NCBI RefSeq assembly: GCF_050943825.1
Contig: NZ_JBMNPX010000007.1
Location: 1 to 64,000 of the forward strand
Origin: Pseudoflavonifractor sp050943825
GTDB lineage: Bacteria > Bacillota > Clostridia > Oscillospirales > Oscillospiraceae
Direction: 5' to 3'
DNA: 64,000 nt
Made by a program: the position numbers and the translations under genes. Shown piece by piece: positions 42,850-52,413 of this stretch (within the stretch, counting starts at the first letter, position 1; every line of letters begins with the position of its first letter). Below the pieces are notes generated by a model. The model did no database searches. It saw nothing but the letters and a program-made list of their open reading frames with translations, and was not told the origin of the DNA.

Positions 42850-45396
42850 TTGAAACAGAAATTTGACGTCACCGGCATGACCTGTTCCGCCTGCTCGGCC
42901 CACGTGGATAAAGCGGTACGAAAGTTGGACGGCGTCACGGAGGTCAACGTAAACCTGCTGTCCAACTCCATGACCGTGGAGTATGACCCGGCTAAGACCT
43001 CGCCCCAGGCCATTGAGGCAGCGGTGGCTGCCGCCGGATACGGCGCCTCCTGCCCCCTGCCCGCCGGGAAGCAGTCCCCCGCCGTGCAACAGGGGCCCTC
43101 TCTCATGGAGGCGGAGCTGAAGCACATGAAGCGCCGTCTCATCGTGTCCTTCATCTTCCTCATCCCCCTGTTCTACATCGCCATGGGCCACATGATGGGC
43201 TGGCCTCTGCCTGAGGTCTTCCACGGTACAGAAAACGCCATGGTCTTTGCCCTGGTCCAGTTTCTGCTGCTGCTGCCCATTCTGTACGTCAACGACAAGT
43301 ACTACAAGGTAGGCTTCAAAACCCTGTTCAAGGGTGCGCCCAACATGGACTCCCTCATCGCCATGGGCTCTGCCGCCGCCCTCATCTACGGTGTGGCCGC
43401 CCTGTTTGCCATCGGCTGGGGTCTGGGCCACGGAGATACGGACCTGGTAAACAAGTGGTCCATGGACCTGTACTTTGAGTCGGCCGGCATGATTCTCACC
43501 CTCATCACCCTGGGCAAGTTCCTGGAGACCCGCTCCAAGGGCAAGACCAGCCAGGCCATCACCCGCCTGATGGACCTGGCCCCCAAGACCGCCTCGGTTC
43601 TGCGGGGCGGTGTGGAGACCGAGATTCCGGTAGAGGAAGTAGTGGTAGGCGACCTGATTGTGGTGCGGCCCGGCGGGCGCATCCCGGTGGATGGCATCAT
43701 CACCGATGGCTTCTCCGCTGTGGACGAGTCCGCCCTCACCGGCGAGAGTCTGCCGGTGGACAAGGGCCCGGGGGACAAGGTGGCCGCCGCGTCCATCAAC
43801 AAGTCCGGCTCCTTCACCTTCAAAGCCCTCCGGGTGGGCGAGGATACCACCCTGGCACAGATGATCCGCCTGGTGGATGAGGCCGCCTCCTCCAAGGCCC
43901 CCATCGCCAAGCTGGCCGACCGGGTGGCGGGTGTCTTTGTCCCCGCCGTCATCGGCATCGCCCTGGTGACCGCTGTCATCTGGCTCATCGCCACCGGCGG
44001 CAGCATCACCTCCGCCCTCACCGCCGGTGTGGCCGTGCTGGTCATCTCCTGCCCCTGCGCCCTGGGCCTGGCCACCCCCGTGGCCATCATGGTGGGCACC
44101 GGTAAGGGCGCTGAAAACGGCATTCTCATCAAGTCCGCTGAGGCCCTGGAGACCCTCCACACCATCGACACGGTGGTGCTGGACAAGACGGGCACCCTCA
44201 CCAGCGGCTCTCCGGTGGTCACCGACTGTCTCACCGCCGCCGACGTCACCGAGGAGGAGCTGCTGTGCGTGGCCGCCTCCCTAGAGCAGCCCTCGGAGCA
44301 CCCCCTGGCCCAGGCCATTGTGGCCGAGGCTGGTGACCGGAACATCCCCCTTGTGAACGTGGAAGGCTTCCAGGCCATCCACGGACGGGGCGTCACCGCC
44401 CTGCTCCATGGCGCCCCCGTGCTGGCGGGCAACCGGGCCATGATGGAGGAGGCAGGCGTGGACCTGTCCGGCTTTGAGGCCTCCGCCGGTGCTCTGGCGG
44501 AGCAGGGCAAGACCCCCCTCTACTTCGCGGAAAACGGCAGCCTGCTGGGTGTGGTTGCAGTGGCCGACACCGCCAAGCCCACCAGCGCCGCCGCTGTGGC
44601 GGGCTTCAAGGCCCTGGGCATCCGGGTGGTCATGCTCACCGGTGACAACCGCCGCACTGCTCAGGCAGTGGGGCAGGCCCTGGGTGTGGACGAGATTGTG
44701 GCCGAGGTTCTGCCCCAGGACAAGGAAAAGACCGTGTCCGCCCTCCAGGCCCAGGGCCGGAAGGTGGCCATGGTGGGCGACGGCATCAACGACGCCCCCG
44801 CACTGGCCCGTGCGGATGTGGGTCTGGCCATCGGCGCAGGCACCGACGTGGCCATCGAATCGGCGGACATCGTGCTGATGAAGAGCGACCTGATGGACGC
44901 GGTGGACGCGGTGCGGCTGTCCAAGGCCACCATCCGCAACATCAAGGAGAACCTGTTCTGGGCCTTCTTCTACAACATCATCTGCATCCCCCTGGCCGCC
45001 GGTGCCTTCTATCCCCTGTTCCACCTCCAGCTCAGCCCCATGTTCGCCGCCGCGGCCATGAGCCTCAGCTCGGTGTGCGTAGTGACCAACGCCCTGCGGC
45101 TCAAGTTCTTCAAGCCCACGCCCCGGGACACCGCTGTCCCCCAACATAATGAGTCCAAAGAAATCACTGAGAAAGGAACGATCACCATGGAAAAGAAGCT
45201 CGGAATTGAAGGCATGATGTGCAATCACTGCAAGGCCCACGTGGAGAAGGCCCTCTCCGCTCTAGACGGCGTTACTTCCGCCGTGGCCGACGTGGAGGGC
45301 AAGTGCGCCGTGGTCACCCTGTCCCACGACGTGGCTGACGACGTCCTCAAGAAGGCCGTGGAGGACGAGGGCTATCAGGTCACCTCCGTGTCCTGA
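42850..45396 (+). CDS. copA: Copper-exporting P1B ATPase with C-terminal CopZ-type domain
   Basis: An 848-residue copper pump. One N-terminal HMA domain with GMTCSACSAHV, eight membrane helices, the CPCALGLATP copper motif, DKTGTLT phosphorylation site and GDGINDAPAL hinge are intact. Unusually, a second HMA domain (last 69 residues, GMMCNHCKAHV) follows the last membrane helix by a 25-residue linker. The start is not marked by a good ribosome-binding site; TTG at 42850 gives MKQKFDVTGMTC, which fits relatives better than the GTG at 42838. It forms a copper operon with csoR. Confidence 0.9.
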   Translation: MKQKFDVTGMTCSACSAHVDKAVRKLDGVTEVNVNLLSNSMTVEYDPAKTSPQAIEAAVAAAGYGASCPLPAGKQSPAVQQGPSLMEAELKHMKRRLIVSFIFLIPLFYIAMGHMMGWPLPEVFHGTENAMVFALVQFLLLLPILYVNDKYYKVGFKTLFKGAPNMDSLIAMGSAAALIYGVAALFAIGWGLGHGDTDLVNKWSMDLYFESAGMILTLITLGKFLETRSKGKTSQAITRLMDLAPKTASVLRGGVETEIPVEEVVVGDLIVVRPGGRIPVDGIITDGFSAVDESALTGESLPVDKGPGDKVAAASINKSGSFTFKALRVGEDTTLAQMIRLVDEAASSKAPIAKLADRVAGVFVPAVIGIALVTAVIWLIATGGSITSALTAGVAVLVISCPCALGLATPVAIMVGTGKGAENGILIKSAEALETLHTIDTVVLDKTGTLTSGSPVVTDCLTAADVTEEELLCVAASLEQPSEHPLAQAIVAEAGDRNIPLVNVEGFQAIHGRGVTALLHGAPVLAGNRAMMEEAGVDLSGFEASAGALAEQGKTPLYFAENGSLLGVVAVADTAKPTSAAAVAGFKALGIRVVMLTGDNRRTAQAVGQALGVDEIVAEVLPQDKEKTVSALQAQGRKVAMVGDGINDAPALARADVGLAIGAGTDVAIESADIVLMKSDLMDAVDAVRLSKATIRNIKENLFWAFFYNIICIPLAAGAFYPLFHLQLSPMFAAAAMSLSSVCVVTNALRLKFFKPTPRDTAVPQHNESKEITEKGTITMEKKLGIEGMMCNHCKAHVEKALSALDGVTSAVADVEGKCAVVTLSHDVADDVLKKAVEDEGYQVTSVS
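45187..45396 (+). CDS. copZ: Possible internally initiated CopZ copper chaperone
   Basis: In the copA frame, an ATG at 45187 preceded by AAAGGA with 9-nt spacing would give a 69-residue protein starting MEKKLGIEGMMCNHC, which is the size and shape of CopZ with MxCxxC copper site. Two products from one gene are therefore possible: the full ATPase and a free chaperone. E. coli achieves the same by frameshifting within copA. Expression is not proven. Confidence 0.55.
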   Translation: MEKKLGIEGMMCNHCKAHVEKALSALDGVTSAVADVEGKCAVVTLSHDVADDVLKKAVEDEGYQVTSVS

Positions 45397-45410
45397 GCGC
45401 TATGTGCAAA

Positions 45411-45438
45411 GACGCCCCCGGGATATCCCGGGGGCGTC
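45411..45438. terminator. Terminator between copA and the integrase
   Basis: A perfect 14-bp palindromic arm pair (GACGCCCCCGGGAT and complement) followed by TTCTT. Confidence 0.85.
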
Positions 45439-45441
45439 TTC

Positions 45442-46575
45442 TTATTTCAGCGCCGCCGCCACCCGGTCCAGGGTGGCCTCGTGGTTCTGGTCCAGCAGGT
45501 GGGTGTAAATCCGTCCGGTGGTGGCAGGGGTGGAATGCCCCAGAGCCTTGCCGATATCAAAAAGAGGCGCCCCCTGGGCGGAGGCCACGGTGGCGAAGGT
45601 GTGCCGCAGGCCATGTAGGGTGATTTTTGGCAGTCCAGTGCGGCGAATGAACCGGGTGAAGGCCAGAGAGACGGCGTTGGGGGACAGCGGGTGCCCCATG
45701 CGGTCCACCGCCACCAGCCCCGAGTCCTCCCACTTGTCCCCCAGGGCCAGCCGGTTCTCCGCCTGTCTGGCCCGCTCCCGGCGGAGAAGCCGCACCAGCT
45801 CGTCGCTCATATGCAACACCCGGTTGGAGGATCGGTTCTTGGTCTCCTTCTGGATAATCTCCGCCCCAGCGGCAGTGCGGGCGGCACAGATATGGATTCT
45901 CCGCTGGGCAAAGTCCACGCTGGACCACCGGAGGCCGCAGATCTCCTCCCGCCGCAGGCCCAGCATCCCCGCCAGCCGGATGATAAGCTCCAGACTGGTC
46001 CCCTCTGCGAGGGCATAGAGCTTCTTGAGCTCCTCAGGGCCGTAGTAGCCCACCTCCCGTGTCACCACCCGAGGCGGCTCCACCCGCTCGGTGGGAGAGC
46101 GGAGTATAATGTCCTGCCGCACCGCTGTGTGGAGGGCGGCCGAGAGCAGGTCGTGATGCCGCCGGACTGTGTTGGGCGACAGTCCCTTGTCCCGCATCAG
46201 CATGGCGTAGTACTCCTGCAGGTGCCGGGGCGTCAGCTTCTGTACCGGAATATCCCCCAGAGCGTCGGACAGGTGGTTGTCGATGATCTTCCGGTAGCCG
46301 TAGATGGTGGTTTCCGCCCGGTTAGGCCGGATGACCTCCTCCATCCAGTATTCCAGCCACTGGTCCAAGGTCAGTGCTCGTGGTGTCACCTGCCGCCGGC
46401 TCTCCAGTTCGCTCTGGAACTCCCGCAGAGCCCGCCGGGCTGCCGCCAGTGTGGCGCAGGTCTTGTACTTCTTGACCCGCTGTCCCTCCTCGTCCCGTCC
46501 ATAGTCCATGTAGACATAGTATGCCTTCCGGACATCGTCGTAGGAAATGCCGCGCTCAACCGTTTTTCTTGCCAT
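45442..46575 (-). CDS. Tyrosine recombinase / integrase
   Basis: A 377-residue phage/ICE-type integrase: N-terminal arm-binding AP2-like domain (about 1-60), SAM-like core-binding domain (about 65-150) and catalytic domain with the Arg in LGLRREEI, HGLRH motif, GHS and nucleophile Tyr in RIYTH. All catalytic residues are present. There is no excisionase, no other mobile gene and no tRNA beside it, so it is either a relic of a lost element or a domesticated recombinase. GC-rich codon use is like its neighbours. ATG follows an AAAAGGGG site. Confidence 0.9.
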   Translation of the reverse strand: MARKTVERGISYDDVRKAYYVYMDYGRDEEGQRVKKYKTCATLAAARRALREFQSELESRRQVTPRALTLDQWLEYWMEEVIRPNRAETTIYGYRKIIDNHLSDALGDIPVQKLTPRHLQEYYAMLMRDKGLSPNTVRRHHDLLSAALHTAVRQDIILRSPTERVEPPRVVTREVGYYGPEELKKLYALAEGTSLELIIRLAGMLGLRREEICGLRWSSVDFAQRRIHICAARTAAGAEIIQKETKNRSSNRVLHMSDELVRLLRRERARQAENRLALGDKWEDSGLVAVDRMGHPLSPNAVSLAFTRFIRRTGLPKITLHGLRHTFATVASAQGAPLFDIGKALGHSTPATTGRIYTHLLDQNHEATLDRVAAALK

Positions 46576-46740
46576 AGCAAATTACCCCTTTTCTCGACGG
46601 AATCAGACAAAAAATTATCATATTCCGTGAGCTGTTCCCACTGTTTGGAGTAATTTTATCCGTTAAAGCAGCGCCTCGCTCACACTTTCACAACATTTAG
46701 GAGACAATTCCAGCATTTTCACTTCCAAACGTAAAATAAA

Positions 46741-46765
46741 AAGCCCGGGCCGTCGGCCCGGGCTT
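46741..46765. terminator. Terminator of the O-antigen-ligase-like gene
   Basis: AAGCCCGGGCC stem, GTC loop, flanked by A and T runs. Confidence 0.88.
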
Positions 46766-46781
46766 TTCATGGATGATGGAG

Positions 46782-48356
46782 TTATGCCTCCGCGCTCTCC
46801 TTGGCGCGGGCAATTTTGACGCAGGCGGCGATGACGCCGAAGAGGAAGAAGTAGACGAACATATTGCGGGGGTAGAACCAGGTGTACTCGGCCACGCTGA
46901 TGACCGAAATGCCGAAGAAGGCGCCCACGGCGGCGGAGAGGATGTTCTTGATCCGGCGGTCCGTGCAGGTATAGTAGGTCTTGACGCCCACCTTCAGCTG
47001 GTGGAGCACCATGGCCACATAGGTCAGGGCGCCGAAGAAGCCCAGCTCGCCCCACATCTGGACATAGTTGTTGTGGGTGTGGATGGGGTAGTTGCCGTCA
47101 TACATGGTGGGGTACACCCTGAACACCTGACGCATCACGTCGGTACCCAGGCCCACGCCCCGCAGACCGTAGTCCTCAAGGAGGTAGGTGGTATTGCCGT
47201 AGATGGCAAAGCGGTATCGGAGGGAGCTGTCCTTCATGTTTCCGATGGTAAGGATACGGTTCATGATGCTCTCAGGCAGGAAGGGCAGCGCCAGCAGACC
47301 CAGCACGATGAAGAGAGGCAGGAAGCGCCAGTTCTGTAGGATCAGGAACACGGCCATGACAAGAACCATGGCAATCCAGCCGGTGCGGAAGTAGGTCAGA
47401 CCGATAGCCACCACACAGATCGCCAGAGCTGCCAGGGCCAGCACTCTCCCACGCCAGCCCCTGGCGTTGAGAAGCAGGGCCAGCAGGAAAGGCATGAGCA
47501 TAATCAGGATTTCACCAAAGTTATTGGGGTTATCGAAGAAGGAGTAGACCCGGCCGGGCATGCCAGCGTTGAGGATCAGATCCTGCTGGGAGGGTACCAC
47601 CTCCACGCCGATATAGCCCTGGTAGCATCCGTAGAGAGCCGATACAGTCAGGCCGAGCAGGGAGATGACCAGCATCAGCTGAAGCTGCTCCACCTTCTGC
47701 ACCGAGCTCACGGTCAGCAGGGTGATGAGGAAGGCGATGGCGTGGAAGACAAAGAAGCGCCAGGACAGGCTGCCGGTGATGCCGCTGACCAGTCCGGAGG
47801 AGAAGTCGGTGCCCAGGCTGGTGAGGAAGCCATAGCACACAAAGGCCATGAACAGGGTGTAGTAGGGTCCCAGCTTGTCCAGGTCCAGCCGGTGTTTGGG
47901 CCGGGCCATGCAGCCGGCCAGGAAGAGCATCATCACGCCGTACATGCACAGCAGGGTGTAGGCGTTGTTCCAGTTGTTGTGGTCCACCACCAGCATGAGC
48001 AGCATGGACAGCCCCAGGAACACGAAGGTGGCTCCGCCCAGGGCGGAGGCGATGCGGAAGGCAATGCTGCCGTCCCACACGTTCTTCCAGATTTTGTACA
48101 GCCACTGTACAATCATGCAGGGAATGTTGATAATGAAGGTAACAACCCGGCAGGTCAGGCTTCCCGGCCAGCCGCCCGGGAGGCGGCCGTCCCGCCAGAC
48201 AAACTGCCAGAGGACGCTGCCCTCCACGCCGTGGCGGACGGCAATCTCGATCCGCCGGAGGATTTTCCCGGGCACGCTCTCCGCCCAGCCGTCACTCAGG
48301 ACGGCCCACAGGGCGATAAAAAAGCGGACCAGGGCACTGTTTTGTGCGACAGACAT
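46782..48356 (-). CDS. O-antigen-ligase-like membrane protein (Wzy_C family)
   Basis: About 524 residues with roughly twelve membrane segments and the Wzy_C signature region: a large outside loop with GLRGVGLGTDVMRQVFR and the HTHNNYVQMWGELGFFG motif. In Gram-positives such proteins polymerise or ligate surface polysaccharide or teichoic-type polymers. Three ATG/TTG choices exist (48371, 48362, 48356); the last has the best spacing from GGAG. It follows the GT4 gene by 48 bp on the same strand and probably builds the same polymer. Confidence 0.85.
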   Translation of the reverse strand: MSVAQNSALVRFFIALWAVLSDGWAESVPGKILRRIEIAVRHGVEGSVLWQFVWRDGRLPGGWPGSLTCRVVTFIINIPCMIVQWLYKIWKNVWDGSIAFRIASALGGATFVFLGLSMLLMLVVDHNNWNNAYTLLCMYGVMMLFLAGCMARPKHRLDLDKLGPYYTLFMAFVCYGFLTSLGTDFSSGLVSGITGSLSWRFFVFHAIAFLITLLTVSSVQKVEQLQLMLVISLLGLTVSALYGCYQGYIGVEVVPSQQDLILNAGMPGRVYSFFDNPNNFGEILIMLMPFLLALLLNARGWRGRVLALAALAICVVAIGLTYFRTGWIAMVLVMAVFLILQNWRFLPLFIVLGLLALPFLPESIMNRILTIGNMKDSSLRYRFAIYGNTTYLLEDYGLRGVGLGTDVMRQVFRVYPTMYDGNYPIHTHNNYVQMWGELGFFGALTYVAMVLHQLKVGVKTYYTCTDRRIKNILSAAVGAFFGISVISVAEYTWFYPRNMFVYFFLFGVIAACVKIARAKESAEA

Positions 48357-48404
48357 AGACATAGGCTCCAATCTTGTGGAAAAATTGTAACTGAGCGGCA
48401 GGTT

Positions 48405-49508
48405 TTACCCCTTGGCCGCCTTTTCGTAGATACGGAAGGTGGCCTCCGCCATCTTGTGGACCTCAAAGCGGTCGTCCACCGCCTTGAGCGCGTTGGCACG
48501 GCAGCGGGCCAGCAGCTCCGGCTCCTCCATCATCCGCTTGAGGGCGCCCGCCATGGACTCCGGGTTGTCGTACTCTGCCAGCAGGCCGCAGTTGGTCTGG
48601 TCATTGACGATGTCCGGGTTGCCGGCAATGTCGGTGACCACCACGGGCAGTCCGGCGGCCATAGCCTCGATGATGAGGAAGGACAGGGCCTCGTGCCGGG
48701 AGGAGTTGACATACAGGTCGCTGGCCTTGTACAGGTTCTTGATGTCCTTGCGGAAGCCGATGAACTTGACGCAGTCGTCCAGCCCCAGCTCCTTGGCCTG
48801 GGCCTTCCGCTCCTCCAGCAGAGGGCCGTCTCCCGCCAGCACCAGGGTGAAGGACACGTCGGAGATCTCCTTGAGCCGCTTCACCGACTCCAGCAGATAG
48901 TGGTGGCCCTTGTCGTCGGCAAAGCGGGAGGCGCACAGCATGACAAACCGGTCCTCCGGGATACCCAGCTCCTGCCGCAGGGTGGACTCGCTCCGGTCCC
49001 CTGCCCAGGCGGCGGGATCCACGGCGTTGAAGATGACGGAAATCCGGTCTCCGCTCCAGCCGTTGCGGATGAGCTGCTGCTTGCCCAGGTTGCACACGGC
49101 GATCATCTGGTCCTGCCGCTTGTCCATCCACTTGTTGGACAGCCGGGTAATGGCGTTGTTCTCCAGCACAAAGTGGTTGGTGTACACCACCCGGATGTGC
49201 TTGTTGTACCGCTTGGCCAGCAGGGCGGTGTAGTGCTCCCGCAGGTAGTGGCAGTGGATCACGTCGATGTTCCACTCCTGGCACAGCTTGGCCAGGGCCT
49301 TGGCCGCCTTGAAGTCAAAGCGGCTGTTCATGTCGATCTGCCGGATGGGGACGTCTGCCTCCTCCATCCGCTCCACCAGCAGGCCCCCCTGGTTGTAGGC
49401 GAAAAAGGCCCGGATATGCTTGTGGTTGAGGTACTTCACCAGGGTCTCCACATATCGCTCCGTCCCGGCCTTACCGGCGAAGTTGAGGAGATAGAGGACA
49501 TTCAGCAC
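48405..49508 (-). CDS. Glycosyltransferase family 4
   Basis: A 367-residue GT-B enzyme. The N-terminal acceptor domain opens VLYLLNFAGKAGTERY, and the C-terminal domain carries the GT4 signature SSRHEALSFLIIEAMAAGLPVV with the conserved nucleotide-sugar Glu. The start is a GTG at 49508 with AGGAGG 8 nt before it; the longer frame from 49553 is not supported. Paired with the O-antigen-ligase-like gene, it points to a small surface-polysaccharide operon. Confidence 0.9.
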   Translation of the reverse strand: MLNVLYLLNFAGKAGTERYVETLVKYLNHKHIRAFFAYNQGGLLVERMEEADVPIRQIDMNSRFDFKAAKALAKLCQEWNIDVIHCHYLREHYTALLAKRYNKHIRVVYTNHFVLENNAITRLSNKWMDKRQDQMIAVCNLGKQQLIRNGWSGDRISVIFNAVDPAAWAGDRSESTLRQELGIPEDRFVMLCASRFADDKGHHYLLESVKRLKEISDVSFTLVLAGDGPLLEERKAQAKELGLDDCVKFIGFRKDIKNLYKASDLYVNSSRHEALSFLIIEAMAAGLPVVVTDIAGNPDIVNDQTNCGLLAEYDNPESMAGALKRMMEEPELLARCRANALKAVDDRFEVHKMAEATFRIYEKAAKG

Positions 49509-49622
49509 GTCAATCGGCCTCCTGTGTTCAGCATAAGATATGGGCAGACGCATGGCGTCTGCCCATATAGTTTACCGTAAACTTCTGCCTTTGTCTACGC
49601 TTTTCTTCCTGTTCCGGGGGTT

Positions 49623-50804
49623 TTACAGGGCGGCCTTCAGGGCCTCAGTCATGTCGGTGCGCTCCCAGGGCAGGTCCACGTCGGTGCGGCCGAAGTGGCC
49701 GTAGGCCGCGGTCTTGCGGTAGATGGGGCGACGCAGGTCCAGCTTGCGGATGATGGCGGTGGGCCGCAGGTCAAAGACCTTGCTGACGGCGGCGGACAGG
49801 GCCTCGTCGGAGACGGTGCCGGTGCCGAAGGTGTCGATGAGGACGGACACGGGCTTGGCCACGCCGATGGCGTAGGCCAGCTCAATCTGGCACTTCTTGG
49901 CCAGACCGGCGGCCACGATGTTCTTGGCCACATAGCGGGCCATGTAGGCAGCGGAGCGGTCCACCTTGGTGGGGTCCTTGCCGGAGAAGGCGCCGCCGCC
50001 GTGGGGGGCGCTGCCGCCGTAGGTGTCCACGATGATCTTGCGGCCGGTGAGGCCGGAGTCGCCCTGAGGACCGCCCACCACGAAGCGGCCGGTGGGGTTA
50101 ACGTAGTACTTGGTGTTCTCGTCCAGCAGCTGGGCGGGGATGGTGGGCTTGATGACCAGCTCTACCATGTCCTTGCGGATCTGCTCCAGGGTGGCCTCAG
50201 CGCTGTGCTGGGTGGAGATGACCACGGTGTCAACCCGGACAGGCTGGCCGTTCTCGTCGTATTCCACGGTGACCTGGCTCTTGCCGTCGGGCCGCAGGTA
50301 GTCCACCAGGCCCTGCTTGCGGACCTGGGCCAGACGGTAGGCCAGCTTGTGGGACAGGGAGATGGCCAGAGGCATCAGCTCGGGAGTCTCGTCGCAGGCG
50401 TAGCCGAACATCATGCCCTGGTCACCAGCGCCGTTCTCCAGCTCGGCGTCGGCGCCGCCCTCCTTGGCCTCCAGGGACTTGTCCACGCCCATGGCGATGT
50501 CGGGGGACTGCTCGTCAATGGAGGTGAGGACAGCGCAGGTGTCGCAGTCAAAGCCGAACTTGGCCCGGTCATAGCCGATCTCCCGGATGACCTCACGGGC
50601 AATGTGGGGGATATCCACATAGCAGTGGGTGGAGATCTCGCCCATCACGTGGACCAGACCGGTGGTGACGGTGGTCTCACAGGCCACACGGGCCTCGGGA
50701 TCCTTCTCCAGGATGGCGTCCAGCACGGCGTCGGAGATCTGGTCGCAGATTTTATCGGGGTGTCCCTCGGTAACGGACTCAGAGGTAAAGAGATGGTGTG
50801 CCAT
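49623..50804 (-). CDS. metK: S-adenosylmethionine synthetase
   Basis: A 393-residue SAM synthetase with all three internal repeats. GHPDKICDQISDA near the N-terminus binds ATP and metal, and GAGDQGMMFGYA and GGGAFSGKDPTKVDRSAAY mark the active-site loops. It makes SAM from methionine and ATP. Expression is controlled by an upstream SAM-I riboswitch. S-adenosylhomocysteinase, which recycles the product of SAM use, is encoded 2 kb away. Confidence 0.97.
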   Translation of the reverse strand: MAHHLFTSESVTEGHPDKICDQISDAVLDAILEKDPEARVACETTVTTGLVHVMGEISTHCYVDIPHIAREVIREIGYDRAKFGFDCDTCAVLTSIDEQSPDIAMGVDKSLEAKEGGADAELENGAGDQGMMFGYACDETPELMPLAISLSHKLAYRLAQVRKQGLVDYLRPDGKSQVTVEYDENGQPVRVDTVVISTQHSAEATLEQIRKDMVELVIKPTIPAQLLDENTKYYVNPTGRFVVGGPQGDSGLTGRKIIVDTYGGSAPHGGGAFSGKDPTKVDRSAAYMARYVAKNIVAAGLAKKCQIELAYAIGVAKPVSVLIDTFGTGTVSDEALSAAVSKVFDLRPTAIIRKLDLRRPIYRKTAAYGHFGRTDVDLPWERTDMTEALKAAL

Positions 50805-50849
50805 AAGTACATTCTTCCTTTCTGTGTTTGCGCGGGGATGGTCCGGAAC

Positions 50850-50992
50850 GAAAAAGCGCTCCGCCGGCCGGCGGAGCGCATGGAGTCAGTTCCATCCTCA
50901 TCTTTCGATTCTCTCGCCGGATTTGGCACCTTGCGCAATGCGCAGGTTGCCGGGTTTCATCGGGCCGTTCCCTCCACCGCTCTTGATAAGGC
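50850..50992 (-). ncRNA. SAM-I (S-box) riboswitch
   Basis: On the minus strand the leader of metK has the conserved S-box blocks CTTATCAAGAG, GGTGGAGGGA, CGGCAACC, GGTGCCA and GATGAGG in order. An intrinsic terminator follows: GCGCTCCGCCGG hairpin at 50856-50879 plus T-run. SAM binding favours the terminator and lowers metK expression. Confidence 0.95.
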
Positions 50993-51013
50993 GTATTCAC
51001 TTTTGCGAAATGT

Positions 51014-51041
51014 ATTGTATCAGATTTTCCCCGTTTGTCAA
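51014..51041 (-). promoter_or_regulatory. metK promoter
   Basis: TTGACA (51036-51041), 16 bp, TACAAT (51014-51019) on the minus strand, starting just before the riboswitch. Confidence 0.85.
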
Positions 51042-51072
51042 CGGTTTTCTTGGCCCCAAGTACACAGTTCCC

Positions 51073-52413
51073 CTAAATTGTCCCGCCAAAGAGGTGCTCC
51101 GCCGCAATGTCCGTCTGCTCCGGCGTCAGGAAATCGTCGGCCATGAGCCACACAATCCGGCCGTTTTTACACGCCAGATAGTAAGGCCAGGGGCCCTCGT
51201 TGTCCCACACCTGCCACACCTCGTCGGCGCCCCAGGCCGGGTCGTTGAGGGGCCGGAAGTGGAGCTCGGTAATCGCGCTGTACCGGTTGTCATAGCGGCT
51301 GAGATAGCTGTTCCGGCACAGGTCGAAAAGGGCGGGCAGGTGCACCTCCACCACCTGGTACTCCAGCTGGACCGGACCGCCGACCGTCACACCCCGCTGC
51401 CACCCCGCGCCATAGGTCACCAGTGGGGAGCGCGACGTCTCCCAACTGTATGTGAATGCACCCGGCTCCCCCTGCTGAAGATCCGCCAGCACCAGGGGCA
51501 GGGCGGCCCGGTCAACGATGTGCAGCTCCGCCGGCTGGCCCCCGATGACCGCCCTCGGAATGATGTTGATCACCAGCAGCAGCGCGGCGGCCACTGCCAG
51601 CGTGAGCTTCCGGTTTTCCCCGCGCTCCACACCCCGCCGCCGCATGAATGCTCTCACCGCCGCCACCAGCCCGATGCAGACGGCCGACATCAGGACGGCA
51701 TACACGCCCAGCCACGGAGTGCCCGCCGACACGGCCGTGCCCAGCGCCGCCAGAACGGCCATCAGACCCAGCGCCGCCACCGCAATGGTCAGGGCGCGGA
51801 ACCACCCCGCTTCCTCCGCAGGCCGCTCCTCTGCCTCTGCCGCCTTCCTGGCCCGTAGGTACCACACCAGGTAGCCCGCCAGATTCAGAAAGGTACTCAG
51901 CCCCACCAGTACCCAGGCCAGAGTGAGCAGCAGTCCGGCTGGACGGCACAGATTGGCCACTGGATTTTGCAGGATGGCTGCAATAGAGAGTACCGCTATG
52001 AGCCCCTCCAGGCCCAGGCTCAGCAGGCTGGCAGGCAGGAACCTGCGCAGCATGGCCCTGTGGATCACCCTCACCCGGGCCGCCTCGTCGGTCTCGATGG
52101 GGATGGGATGGGCCCGCTCGGTGGAGAAAACCTGCATCCGGTCCCACTCGGTCACCAGGTTCCAGCCCACCTCCCGGCAGTAGTCATAGAACTCCTCCTG
52201 GCTGTCGGTGGGATAGGGGTTGTACTCCGACGCCTCGGGGAAATAGGTCACGGCGTAGTGCACCCCGGCAGGTTCCGCCCGGCGATAGCGCCAGAAGAAA
52301 GGACCTGCCTTCTCCAGCCGCCAGCCCCTGGCCGCCATTTTTTCCAGATGCCGCGCGATCCCCTCGCCGTCATAGTACAGGAACGGCTCCGGCCTGTATT
52401 CCAAGTTCCCCAT
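51073..52413 (-). CDS. DUF2812 membrane protein
   Basis: A 446-residue protein. The N-terminal DUF2812 domain (about 1-130, with MAARGWRLEKAG and the YCREVGWNLV motif) is followed by about six membrane segments (about 135-320) and a C-terminal extracellular-like domain (about 325-446). DUF2812 proteins are usually encoded next to PadR regulators and may be membrane sensors. The ATG at 52413 has GGAGGA and overlaps the PadR gene by 44 nt. Confidence 0.85.
   Translation of the reverse strand: MGNLEYRPEPFLYYDGEGIARHLEKMAARGWRLEKAGPFFWRYRRAEPAGVHYAVTYFPEASEYNPYPTDSQEEFYDYCREVGWNLVTEWDRMQVFSTERAHPIPIETDEAARVRVIHRAMLRRFLPASLLSLGLEGLIAVLSIAAILQNPVANLCRPAGLLLTLAWVLVGLSTFLNLAGYLVWYLRARKAAEAEERPAEEAGWFRALTIAVAALGLMAVLAALGTAVSAGTPWLGVYAVLMSAVCIGLVAAVRAFMRRRGVERGENRKLTLAVAAALLLVINIIPRAVIGGQPAELHIVDRAALPLVLADLQQGEPGAFTYSWETSRSPLVTYGAGWQRGVTVGGPVQLEYQVVEVHLPALFDLCRNSYLSRYDNRYSAITELHFRPLNDPAWGADEVWQVWDNEGPWPYYLACKNGRIVWLMADDFLTPEQTDIAAEHLFGGTI

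Noticed and set aside
46663..47055. A minus-strand frame overlapping the O-antigen-ligase-like gene end
   Set aside because: Out-of-frame shadow of that gene.
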